Of a DNA stretch of 31,423 nt, positions 1 through 9,338 are shown one piece after another. This DNA is from Bimuria novae-zelandiae CBS 107.79 (taxonomy: Eukaryota > Ascomycota > Dothideomycetes > Pleosporales > Didymosphaeriaceae). The position numbers were made by a program, and so were the translations under genes. The stretch covers positions 1-31,423 of the forward strand of contig ML976831.1 of NCBI GenBank assembly GCA_010015655.1, in the 5' to 3' direction. Below the pieces are notes generated by a model. It was not told the DNA's origin. It saw nothing but the letters and a program-made list of their open reading frames with translations, and did no database searches. Every line of letters begins with the position of its first letter. Position 1 is the first letter of the stretch.

Positions 1-279
1 CTGCGCTCGACATGCTCGAAGCGAGCAAGTCGAGCATGCTAAGTATATATAGAACATGAGGATGGACTCTTCCACCTCGTGTTTAACCTGTTTATCAATC
101 TATCGTTTGGATCTGACTAAGTAACCTTGTTAATTTAATTGTGCTATACACACCTTTAATACTAACGCCCTAGTAATAAGCGCAAGCTATTACTACGCCC
201 CTCTCTTATCCTACTAGTATTCCTGCCTAAGAACCAACCTTAGCCCCTAGGGATTAGCTATCTCTTTAGGATCTTAACA
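1..279 (+). repeat. 5' LTR of copy A, left part missing
   Basis: Base 1 corresponds to base 6319 of the 3' LTR and the two run without a gap to the terminal ...TTAACA (279 and 6597). About 200 bp at the LTR start lies outside the window. It differs from the 3' LTR by scattered substitutions, many of the C/T and G/A type expected from RIP. It contains one copy of the 53-bp hairpin repeat, a TATA box at 44-51 and a GTGTTTAA at 79-86. Confidence 0.95.
44..51 (+). promoter_or_regulatory. LTR TATA box (copy A)
   Basis: TATATATA sits just after the hairpin repeat. Matching boxes occur in A's 3' LTR (about 6362-6369) and in B's 5' LTR (about 10119-10129). In A the conserved GTGTTTAA lies about 35 nt downstream of the box start, a plausible transcription start distance. 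Function is inferred from position and conservation. Confidence 0.55.
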
Positions 280-281
280 TC

Positions 282-289
282 TTAAACAC
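282..289 (+). other. Candidate primer-binding site, self-priming type
   Basis: TTAAACAC lies two bases after the LTR end, inside TCTTAAACACCC, which is also present after B's 5' LTR (from 10357). It does not start with TGG as tRNA-primed sites usually do. It is the exact reverse complement of GTGTTTAA at 79-86, close to where transcription from the LTR TATA box should begin. That arrangement is known for Tf1/sushi-type elements, whose own RNA 5' end primes reverse transcription. Only 8 bp pair, so this is an inference. Confidence 0.45.
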
Positions 290-326
290 CCTTAACATAA
301 ATACTAATAGGACCCCTATCTCTTCT

Positions 327-2160
327 ATGGCTTTGGACAACCATGTCACCCCTATAGGGGATGGCAAGAACAAGGCACATAAACCCGACTTGTATAACAG
401 TAATCGTACCCTCCTCGATACCTGGCTCTTACAGCTAGACCTCTACTTCTTTAATTAGAACTAAGACCTTAAAAATAAAAAGAAGGTTATCTTCGCTGCG
501 ACTTACATGCAAGGAAGCGCTAAAGAATAGATCTATCCCTACTTAGTTAAGTACTTAGACATGGACCACGATAACGAAGACAAGGAGTATATTAATAAAT
601 ATGCTAATATAATCGACATTATTAAGGACTATAATAACTTTAAGACATGCCTTTAACAAATGTTTAGAATTACTAATAAAATAGCTATCGCTAAACGAGC
701 AATCTAAATAGTTCGCTAACACTAATTTATAGCCAAATATATAGCTGAGTTTCGCAAATATGCAGTGCAACTCGACTGGGAGGATAAATCTCTTAAGATA
801 ATGTATAAATAAGGCCTTAAACGCAATGTGCGCGAAGAACTCCTACGTAGTAGTATAAAGATAGAGACCTTAGAAGAACTGTATAAAGAGACTATCCGCA
901 TTAACAGGGAATGGTTTGCTTTGCAGGAAGAATTCCGCAAGAACCTAAAGAACGCCAGTTTCGGACAACAGGCACCTATAGTCTACAGGGCGCCACCAAA
1001 AGTACCTCGACGCCAGCAACGCAACTACTACGGACCCTAACCTATAGAAGATATCCAGTTTAACAACCTAAAAAAGGGAACAGGAAAGGCTATAGGCTTC
1101 CAAAAGCCTAACCAACGTATCTTAGATAGAACCTAACAATAGGGGACCGAGACGCGTAAATGCTTTACATATGGCAAACTAGGCCATATCGCCAGGAACT
1201 GCAGATCTAAGAACAAGGTCATTAGATAGTTAAACGTACTATTCGTTGATAAAAAAGAAACCACCGACGAAGAATAGCAGGTAATAGACGCTATTAAGCA
1301 AATTAATATCCACGACGAAGACTTGGAGCGATTAGAATTACCTAATTTACAACTCTATGAGGATGCACACGAAAGTTTAGACAATAAAGAAAAGGAGAAG
1401 GAACTAATGCCTTAATCTCCTACACTTTACCCTAGCTAGAGCAAACCTGTTACTAGCAAGACAACGAATGTTTTTGACTTCTTAGAAAAACACTAACTAA
1501 GGGAAGGAGATTTTGGGTTTATAGCGATAGAATAATAAGACTACGCAGAAGCATTTTTCCACGCTTACTAACCTAACCTAGTTAGTAAAGCGGTATAAGA
1601 AATGGCGGACCACCGCTACGCCCACGAAGACCCCAAGAAGAAATACCTAAACAAAAGCCCGAACTACGAACTATAGTACGACCTGGACCACCGTAACCCT
1701 ACGCATAAGACCATACGATGGACCCTCTATAGAGAAAACTAATATACTATTTACTACTAAGCTAAGGAATATAGTTACTTTCCCTAAACGTACTAACGAT
1801 ATAGATAGGAGTAGTTAAACTACCCTATTGCCTATTATAACGTTTACCTCTAGGACAAGCGCAAAACGCGATACTTTCCACACCTTAACTAAGCGCTAAA
1901 CTAAATAATATTACTACTAGTTAACGGAAAATACGTATCTAACAAATGGCAAACATACTTACACCCTAATTATGAGGAACACAAAGAGTAAAAGAGAAAG
2001 TATAGGTTTAATCGCATACTAAAAGGGACTACGACCCTTAGGATTAAAACGGTAACAAAGGAAGAAGACGGTAAAGCTCTCCTAGAAAAGGCCTAGTAGT
2101 AGCCTTAGGAGAAGAAGCGGAAGGACACCTTAAGCCTATAAAGACACCTATAGAAAAGAT
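327..2160 (+). pseudogene. gag: gag of gypsy copy A (capsid/nucleocapsid), RIP-disrupted
   Basis: Reads in one frame from the ATG at 327 (MALDNHVTPIGDG...) to about 2160, interrupted only by TAA/TAG. The N-terminal two thirds resemble a retrotransposon Gag capsid region (for example LLDTWLLQLDLYFF near 400-450). At 1161-1202 is a CCHC zinc knuckle read as CFTYGKLGHIARNC; its second Cys is now Tyr. The stretch 828-1040 is the longest stop-free piece. After the knuckle comes an acidic region (DEDLERLELP) and a long tail of 300 or so codons rich in Tyr, His and Lys, unusually long for a gag C-terminus. Gag would package the element RNA into cytoplasmic particles. The frame differs from pol, see the T6 run at 2163-2169. 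Confidence 0.88.
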
Positions 2161-5100
2161 GTCTTTTTTAGACCTAGGCTTAAGAGGGAAGACGCCTTCA
2201 GAGAACTAAATGCCATAAATAGTTAGGCATTAATTAAGCTACTAGTATAGCTTAAAGAAACATGGATAAAAGCCACGCTAGACTTAGGAGCACAAGAAAG
2301 TTATATATTAAGAAAAGCACTTAATAGAGCGGGACTCTATAAGCGTAAGAAGGCCATGCCCTATACTATTCATATCGCGAATAGACAACTAATGCCTGGC
2401 AAAGCAACGATTAAATACGAGGTCGAAACTACCCTCACAATCCATGGACACCAGGAATCGATTACCCTTAACATTATTAAGGAAGCCAATCACGATGTAA
2501 TTTTAAGACTACCCTAGTTAAGGAAGCACAATCCTATAATTAACTAGGAGAGAAAAAAGCTATCCTTTAAACGCTGCAACTGTGCATTGCAAGCAAAGCC
2601 TACGCATTAACAAAGCATAATAGTAGATAAGAGAGCTATTAATACTATAGTCTCGCGACAGACAGTCAAAAAACGGAAGAAACCCTTGGCGGACGCTAGT
2701 AGGAACCACCAGGTCACAGAGCGCAAGAAGATAGATGAAAGCACAAACCATGAAATTCCGGAATGCTATTAAGCATGGAATTATATATTCACCGAGAGAG
2801 AAGGAAAAGCAAACCTTCCAGAATATTAGCCCTAGGATCTAGCGATAGACCTAGTAGAAGGGAAAACGCCACCCTTTAGACCACTATATAGTAAGACTAG
2901 AAAAGAACTCTAATAAGAGAAAGAATTCATCGAGACAAATCTCGCGAAAGGATACATACGACCCTTAAAGTCACTAGTAGCCAGCCCTTTCATGTTTATT
3001 ATAAAGAAAGACGGCACACCACGACTATATGTTAACTATCGGAAGATTAACGACATGACGATTAAAAATTAATACCTACTACCAAATATCTTAGAATTAA
3101 GAGACCGACTCTTAAGAGCCAAACGTTTTACACTAATAGATTTACGAGATGGATACCACCTTATACAAATTAAAAAAGGTGACGAGTAGAAGATAGCGTT
3201 TAGATTACGCTACAGACTATTTAAATACACAGTTATGCCTTTTAGACTCACCAACGCACCAGCAAACTTCTAAGCACTAGTTAACCACGTACTCCGTAAC
3301 TATCTAGATATATTCGTTATTACATACATAGACGATATACTTGTTTACTCCGAGAACAATTTAGATTATATTCCGCATATACAAATAGTGTTAACAGCAT
3401 TAGACAAGGCACACCTTAGAATTAAGCTAAAGAAGTGTAAATAGTACGTAACACGACTTAAATTCCTAGGACACGTTATTAGCACAGAAGGAATTAAAGT
3501 CGCATCTAACAAGATTAAATATATTAAGAACTAGCTAATACCAAAGATAGCAAAGAACATCTAAGAATTCTTAGGATTCTATAGATTTAATTAATAATTT
3601 ATTAAGGACTATGCAAAGATTACGATACCACTTATAAACCTTATAAGAAAGAATACACTATTTATATAGACTGTAGAGTGTAGAATGTCGTTCTAACTCT
3701 TAAAAACTACATGCATTATGCCACTAGTACTCATCCACTTTAGGGATAGAAAACCACTACGAATCGAAACGGACGTAAGCGACCTCGCTATAGGCGCCTA
3801 CGCAAAATAAGAAAAAAATAGCAAATGGCACCCTATTACATATTACTCATATAAGTTTACCAACACGGAAGCACAATATAACGTACACGATAAAGAACTA
3901 TACGCAATTATTAAAACACTAAAGTACTAAAGAATCTACGCTCTTAGCTACTCTACACTTAAGATCTTTATAGACCATAAGAACCTTACACGCTTCACGA
4001 CCACAAAGGAACTTACGCTAAGGCAGGCAAGATAATTAAAAACGCTTAGATAATATAAATTCAAGATCGTATACACACTTAGTAAAGAAAACAGACGAGT
4101 AGACGCACTTAGCCGACGACACGATCTTACAGGGGATAAAGTTAAAACCTACTCCGCAATACTAAAATAATATCCTAACGATTCTTTAGAACCCACGGCA
4201 GAACTTAATTAACTCCTTATACTCACACGAGAAGTACCTAAGGAACAATAGATAGAGGTTATATAATAATACCACGACGACCCTATATACGGACACCCTG
4301 GAATTAAAAAGACGATGGAACTAATCTAGAGGAACTACAGCTTTAAAGGAATTAAGGAAGTAGTAGTAACCTACATACGTAAATGTGTAGAATGCCAACG
4401 TAATAAACACATAACACATCTTAAGTATGGAGAGATGCAAGCTATCCAGATACCTATAGTACTATGGGAAGACATCGTAATAGACTTTGTTACAGAATTG
4501 CCAAAATCAAAAGACCCTACAAATAGAGTAAGCTATAACGCAATACTGGTAATCGTATGCAGATTTACTAAATATATAAAACTACTACTATGCAAAAAGA
4601 TAATAACGGCAACGGAACTAGCATTCCTTATCCTAGATTAACTTATACGACACTATAGCATTCTAAAGACAATTATTAGCGATAGAGACAAGCTCTTTAC
4701 TTTAAACTACTAGACAACACTCACGGCACTTATTAGAATAAAACGAAAACTATTAACAGCCTACCACTTACAGACGGACGGACAAACAGAACGTACGAAT
4801 TAAATAATAGAAATGTACCTACGCATCTACTATAACAACTAGAAGAATAACTAAATTTCCTTACTACTAATAGCATAATTAGCATATAACAACAAGATAT
4901 TAGTAGTAACTAGATATACACCATTCTATACAAACCACGAAAGACATCTACATCTCTTTAATTAAATATTTCCTACTATTATCAGGACGGAAGAAGCCAT
5001 CAACACGGCTATAAAAATAAAAGAAATATACTAACAACTCTAAGAAAACCTCGAGAAAGCTTAACAGCAAAGCATTTCCTACACGAACCAGAAAAGAAAA

Positions 5101-5538
5101 ACAGCACCTTAGCTAAAGAAGGGGGATAAAGCATACCTGCTTACAAAAAATCTTCAAACCTAAAAGAAAAAGCACAAGAAACTGGATTATATTAAGATTG
5201 GACTATTTTTCATTTCTAAACAAATATCACCGGTTAACTACTAATTAGAATTACCACTAGACGCTAAGATACATCTAGTATTTTATGTCGATCGATTAAA
5301 ACCTGCAGACCCAGAAACACTAGTTAAAACCACCTTCTATCACCAGCAGGAAGAAGAAACCGAATTTAAAGTTAAAAAGATACTACGACACACAGATTAG
5401 CCACGCACATATCTTATTAAATAGAAAGGATATCTACATAGCGAGAATATATAGGAACCTAAGGAAAACTTAGCAAACTGCAAACAATTACTTTACTAAT
5501 ACTACAGGAATATACCTAAGAGCCGCTCGCGGTTGTAG
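2161..5538 (+). pseudogene. pol: pol of gypsy copy A: protease-RT-RNase H-integrase-chromodomain
   Basis: One frame with RIP stops only. Protease motif at 2281 reads DLGAQESYI (DSGA expected, Ser to Leu). RT begins near 2970 (LVASPFMFIIKKDG), with catalytic YIDD intact at 3325-3336. RNase H has ETDVSDLAIGAY near 3766-3800. Integrase has its HHCC zinc finger (His codons 4273 and 4294, Cys codons 4384 and 4393), then D at 4483, D at 4681 and E at 4789, giving D35E spacing; QTDGQTERTN surrounds the Glu. A C-terminal chromodomain lies at about 5410-5510 (KGYLHSENI, EPKENLANCKQLL), marking it as a chromovirus that would target heterochromatin. The frame closes with TAG at 5536-5538, 23 bases into the convergent antisense ORF. 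The span 4435-4641 is a stop-free piece of integrase. Confidence 0.92.
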
Positions 5539-6049
5539 GCAAGGTACCAGAGTAATTATCTAATAATCCTAGTGTCGACCACATTAGAGGAGAGAAGCTA
5601 ACAGTGGCCGCTATAGCAGGATAGTCCTCTAACGCCGCCTCTGCTTTTAACTCTCTAGTAGCATCCATTTTGGATATAAGGCATTGTGCCTTCTTCTTAG
5701 CACGCTCTTTAGCCTGCTATAATATTTTCTTATTTCGTAGAAGTTAGATTAACACCTCTACTAATAACTTCTTATCCGCATCCACCTTCTTTTTATACTT
5801 ATTACGAGTCTTGTCTAACGATGCCTACGATAAGTTTACGCAAGGCTTTTACACACAGATATACTTAGAACACTTTAGACAAGCGTTAGGATTAGACGAC
5901 GGCATAACGATGCACTTAGAGCCAGAAAGTAAGCAATAATTACAAGAGATAGGATAGATAACACTATTATAGCGAGTTTTAATACTAAGACGGATAGCGC
6001 GGGCTTTGGCGGAAGACATTATAGTAAAGCGCACTAAGAAGCAGGGCAA
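5516..6049 (-). pseudogene. Antisense accessory ORF of copy A: Zn2Cys6-like cluster plus coiled coil
   Basis: Opposite to gag-pol, between pol and the 3' LTR. One frame from ATG (6049; a second Met lies about 10 codons in) to TAG at 5518-5516, 177 codons with a few RIP stops. Residues about 35-67 hold six Cys spaced C-X2-C-X6-C-X10-C-X2-C-X4-C (codons between 5944 and 5855; CNYCLLSGSKC is the first half). The fungal Zn(II)2Cys6 pattern is C-X2-C-X6-C-X5-12-C-X2-C-X6-8-C, so only the last spacing is short. Then follows a Lys/Glu/Ala-rich coiled-coil stretch (QAKERAKKKA after reading the first stop as Gln; MDATRELKAEAALED), ending in a Ser/Thr/Gly-rich tail (SGTLPTTASGS). Elements B, C and D have the same module in the same place. 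Its role is unknown; a DNA- or chromatin-binding accessory protein is an inference. Confidence 0.72.
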
Positions 6050-6102
6050 TTAAACTTTATCTGTTAGTAAAGACAGGTTATGTAATTTGAGGACGAATCG
6101 TC

Positions 6103-6117
6103 GGAGAAAGGGGATAA
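6103..6117 (+). other. Polypurine tract of copy A
   Basis: GGAGAAAGGGGATAA directly precedes the 3' LTR start TGTTAGGATC. The same position in C is an AG-rich AGAGAGGGGAGCTAA, and in D (minus strand) it is an A/G run ending in GGGGGATAG. This is the plus-strand primer site of LTR elements. Confidence 0.75.
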
Positions 6118-6597
6118 TGTTAGGATCTGTATTTAGCATTACTAGGCTAACATTCTGAGACGGCCAAGGTCTTATGGGAGCCAATGGTGGCATAGCTATA
6201 GGCAAGTCATGTAACTGCTCAAAGCGCTTAAAGCGAGCAAGTCAAGCATGTGCAGAAAGCTAAGGCTACGCTTAACATGCTCGAAGCGAGCAAGTTAAGC
6301 ATATGCAGAAAGCCAAGGCTACGCTCGACATGCTCGAAGCGAGCAAGTCGAGCATGCTAAGTATATATAGAATATAAGGATAGACTCTTCTACCTCGTAT
6401 TTAACCTGTTTATTAATCTATCGTTTGGATCTAACTAAGCAACCTTGTTAATTTGATTATACTATACACACCTTTAATACCAACGCCCTAGTGACAAGCG
6501 CAAGCTATCACTACGTCCCTCTCTTGTCCTACTAGTATTCCTGCCCGAGAACTAACCTTAGCCCCTAGGGATTAGCTATCTCTTTAGGATCTTAACA
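6118..6597 (+). repeat. 3' LTR of copy A (480 bp)
   Basis: Starts TGTTAGGATC and ends GGATCTTAACA, the TG...CA ends of an LTR. Holds a triplicated 53-bp repeat in the U3 part and a TATA box. It shares the downstream half (for example the ACACACCTTTAATAC and GCGCAAGCTATCACTA area) with the LTRs of B and C, while the U3 halves differ, so A belongs to a sister family of B and C. Confidence 0.95.
6211..6363 (+). repeat. Three tandem 53-bp hairpin repeats in the A LTR
   Basis: Copies begin near 6211, 6264 and 6317. Each contains a TGCTCG/CGAGCA stem (two copies exact, the first degraded) inside a longer imperfect inverted repeat, followed in the first two by TGCAGAAAGCYAAGGCTACG. Copy 3 arms carry TCGA where copy 2 arms carry TTAA, on both sides, so pairing is kept. 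The window's first 45 bases are copy 3 of the 5' LTR. Confidence 0.85.
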
Positions 6598-7001
6598 AGG
6601 CACGTGCACGCGAGAGAGTAAATAAAAAACTCTAGTATAAGAAGGAGCTTGCAAAAGCTAATTAGAAGGAACTTTAGAAGTTTTTTAAGCTACTTAAAAA
6701 GAAAGAGAAGGAGGAGAAGTGTATAAAGAGAGAGAGAGCTAAAGTAGAGAGAAATTAAATAAAAGCTAAATAGGAGGCCGCGCGCGAGGCAAAAAGAGTA
6801 GCTTAAAATATAAAGAAAGTATCTTAAACTTTATAAAAAGGTAAGCGTAAAGCCTTAAGAGGTCCTCCTTTAAAGTCTAAGCCTAAGGGACGCGCTAGTG
6901 GCAGTGTAGCTCTAAAGGAGTCTCTAGAAGCTACACTAACCGCCCTACTAAAAGTTAACTCTCGCGGCCGCACAATTACTCTCCTAAGTAAATATAAGTA
7001 G
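6598..7001 (+). pseudogene. C-terminal remnant of a pogo/Fot1-type transposase
   Basis: Starts abruptly after A's 3' LTR. Frame beginning at 6600 reads ARARERVNKKL, then a long Lys/Glu/Arg-rich tail, and ends RGRTITLLSKYK with TAG at 6999-7001. A highly basic tail ending in RGR-I-x-x-x-KY is typical of fungal pogo-family DDE transposases, and the complete element at 7208-9338 has the matching end (QTIRTLSKYL). Four or more former Gln codons are stops. The N-terminal half should lie to the left of copy A, outside the window. If A inserted here, the 5-bp target duplication should be AGGCA (6598-6602). Confidence 0.7.
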
Positions 7002-7207
7002 TAAATAGCAATCGCGAGCATATTACAAGTCTCTCTACTAAAAAATCTCGTAATAATAGCTATTTTGTAGCTCTCTATAGCCTTATCTTTGTAGTAATGG
7101 GTATGTTATTAGTAGGGCGGCACGCGAACTGGGGCGGCACGCGCGTTAGCATAGTATTGGTGGTTTCGTAAAATCCCGCTACACATGTGATTTGGGCGCT
7201 TGTTAGG
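7002..7207 (+). other. 3' flank of the pogo remnant, no gene
   Basis: Segment 7040-7100 resembles 9425-9485 and, less closely, 9205-9270; all three look like 3' untranslated parts of related pogo elements (shared AAAAAATCTC and CTATAGCCTTA). The rest, including a GGGCGGCACGCG direct repeat near 7115 and 7135, is moderately GC-rich and less affected by RIP. No ORF seen. Confidence 0.45.
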
Positions 7208-7209
7208 TA

Positions 7210-7258
7210 CCCTGCCGAGATAGTTAGTGCGCCGCGACACTAACGCGCCACCCTAACA
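7210..7258 (+). repeat. Left terminal inverted repeat of the Fot1-like element
   Basis: 49 bp, the exact reverse complement of 9288-9336. Contains TAGTTAGTGCGCCGCG in the middle. Perfect pairing despite the mutated interior suggests the ends lost few sites to RIP. Confidence 0.97.
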
Positions 7259-7299
7259 GATGTAGCACCTTAACTTTAACGCGCCGTATCTCTACTAAT

Positions 7300-9174
7300 A
7301 TGGATCCGATTAAGGCTGCAATCATCGCTATCGACTCACGAGAACCTGGAGAAACTTTCTTATATAGAAAAATTGTAGAAGAATTTAGTGTCGTGCGGTT
7401 AACATTAACGCGCTAGCATAGACGCGCCATGCAGGCGCGTATATAGCTACTATAGACTTGCTAAAATCTTAATAAATAATAAGAATCTAAGCTCCTATAG
7501 TATATACAGCGTCTTACTTAGAAAGGTCTACCCCCTACGCGTTAGATAATCTAAAACTTTATATTAATTATTACTAAAAAGGATATCTCTATATAATAGG
7601 TTAATTACTTTATTAGGCGCTCCCCTAACTCCCTAATCTCGCGATAGATAACTAGGCTAGATAGGAATCGCCACAACGCTAATTTAGGCGCAAGATATAG
7701 GCTCTACTTTAAGCTTCTATATAAGAAAATTATAAAGTATGGCATAGAGCCTTAGTATACCTACAATATGGACGAAAAAGGCTTCCTACTCGGCATCACC
7801 GGCCGGTTAAAAAGGATCTTCGACAGGCCTATATATAAGAGTCGCTAAGTAAGGCAATCTATCCAGGATAGCAGTTGTGAGTAGATCTCGCTTATCGCAT
7901 GTATATGCGCCGATGGATCTACTATTAATTTATTACTAATCTATTAATCTAACGCTGAGACTCTACAATCAAGCTAGGTTAAGGAAATTAACGTTAATTC
8001 TTATAGAGTCTTTATTACCTTATTAACCTCTGAATAGTTAAACAACGAGATAGGGCTTTAATAGCTAAAATAAGTGTTTAATTGCTATACCAAGGAGAAG
8101 GCTTGATAGTAGTAGCAACTCTTAGTCCTTAATAGGTATAGATCTCACGTTACTATAGATTTTATTAACTACTGTGATTAGAAAAAGATCCTCCTTACGA
8201 TATTTCCCCCTTACGCCACTTATACGCTATAGCCTCTAAACGTCTATATATTTAAGTCTCTTTCTGCCGCCTACTCCAACGAGCTCTCCGCATACCTGTA
8301 TAGGAGTTAGGGGCTATTAATAATCGCTAAAAGAGACTTCTTTACACTATTTTAGAGGGCCTAAACAACGTTAGTTACGCTATAATTAATTACTAAAGCT
8401 TTTAAGTATACAGGTATCTTGCCGCTAGATCCTACACTAATCCTTAGTTGATTTAATAGAGATAAGTCTCTAGAATAGAGATCGCGTAAAAGCTCTATTT
8501 TAGTACTTAGCGCGTCCGATTAGCGCAAAATCGATCGGCTTTTAAAGGTTGTTATTAATATAGGGGGAGGTGATGAGGCCAAGAAGCTAAGTCGCACTAT
8601 ATACTTAATCTCTATATAGAAGTAGCTCCTAGAGCATGAGAATTAGGGGCTATAAGAAGCCCTCACAAACTAGAAATGGCGTTAAACAAAGGGCAGGACT
8701 CTACCTTTTAAGTAGCTAGATAAGTGGCATAGAGGATCTATTTTCTAGTTACCTACCCGCGTACAGAGGGCGCGCGATTCTCTTAGCTAATAAAAGGCTA
8801 AAAAGTAATAACTACAACTCTAGAAAAGTGAGCAGAGAGAGATCTAGATAGCAAATAGGCAGCTTAAAGCTTATTTACTATAGGAGAAGCGTATTACGCG
8901 TGCGGTAGCTAGAAATACGCGCGCTAAGGAGAAAGCTAATTAGGCTACTAAGTAACGCCTCTATTAATAGGCTCGTAAGACTTAATAATAATTTTAAAAA
9001 TATCTTAAAATTGCTAAAAAGGGAAGCCAGAATACTTTAAAAGCTACTTATATAATTATAAAGAGGAAGAAGCCTACGCCAGCATCTATACGCGTTAATA
9101 TAGTAATATTTACGCTATTAGCGCCAGCATCGCGCAGTGGTCAAACAATTAGAACACTAAGTAAATATCTATAA
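7300..9174 (+). pseudogene. Fot1/pogo-family DDE transposase, RIP-inactivated
   Basis: Single frame from ATG at 7300 (MDPIKAAIIAIDSREPGE) to TAA at 9172-9174, 625 codons with no net frameshift but dozens of stops. The N-terminal DNA-binding helix-turn-helix region is badly damaged (ARG-GLPPT-like remnant KGLPPTR near 7530). Catalytic core: first Asp in NMDEKGFLLG (codon 7771) intact; second, in the LLVLDGH-type motif, is Asn (codon 8131, followed by SHVTIDFINYC); third, in the LQPLDV motif, is Asn (codon 8239, L-stop-PLNVYIFKSL). The C-terminus is Lys/Ala-rich and ends RSGQTIRTLSKYL. Two of three metal-binding Asp are lost, so it is inactive independently of the stops. Confidence 0.9.
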
Positions 9175-9287
9175 TTTAACTAGCTAGCAATCTTCTATAG
9201 CTCTATAAAATCTTAACTCTAGAAAATTTCGCGATAAAAGCTTTTGTGTAAAACTCTACAGCCTTATGTTACTGGCTGCAGTGCTGG

Positions 9288-9336
9288 TGTTAGGGTGGCG
9301 CGTTAGTGTCGCGGCGCACTAACTATCTCGGCAGGG
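9288..9336 (-). repeat. Right terminal inverted repeat of the Fot1-like element
   Basis: Reverse complement of 7210-7258, 49 of 49 positions. Followed by TA at 9337-9338. Confidence 0.97.
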
Positions 9337-9338
9337 TA

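Larger units (their letters stand above)
1..6597 (+). mobile_element. Ty3/gypsy chromovirus LTR retrotransposon, copy A (RIP-mutated)
   Basis: Element with partial 5' LTR (1-279), gag, pol, an antisense ORF and a complete 3' LTR (6118-6597). Domain order is zinc knuckle, protease, RT, RNase H, integrase, chromodomain, which is the Ty3/gypsy chromovirus order. The visible part of the 5' LTR aligns with 6319-6597 without indels. Many Gln and Trp codons are now TAA/TAG, so it cannot be autonomous, but RT and integrase catalytic residues survive. The 3' end abuts pogo transposase coding sequence at 6598, so A is nested in an older DNA transposon; its own target duplication cannot be checked because the left end is outside the window. 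Confidence 0.93.
7208..9338 (+). mobile_element. Complete Fot1/pogo-type DNA transposon with TA target duplication
   Basis: Bounded by TA at 7208-7209 and 9337-9338. The element between (7210-9336, 2127 bp) starts CCCTGCCGAG and ends CTCGGCAGGG. Length, TA duplication and a single-ORF DDE transposase fit the Fot1/pogo branch of Tc1/mariner. The interior is heavily RIPed. The flanks join as GTTAGG-TA-TCACG. Confidence 0.93.

Noticed and set aside
722..940. Minus-strand open frames at 555-770, 722-940, 2560-2751, 6824-7021, 14058-14252 and 16751-16942
   Set aside because: They lie opposite recognisable gag, pol or transposase coding and show no motif of their own.
2281..5500. Copy A as a potentially active retrotransposon
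   Set aside because: Catalytic motifs survive in RT and integrase, but there are many in-frame stops throughout gag and pol, and the protease DSGA is changed to DLGA.
6211..6363. CRISPR-like regularly spaced repeats
   Set aside because: Only three contiguous 53-bp units inside an LTR, no distinct spacers, in a fungal genome.
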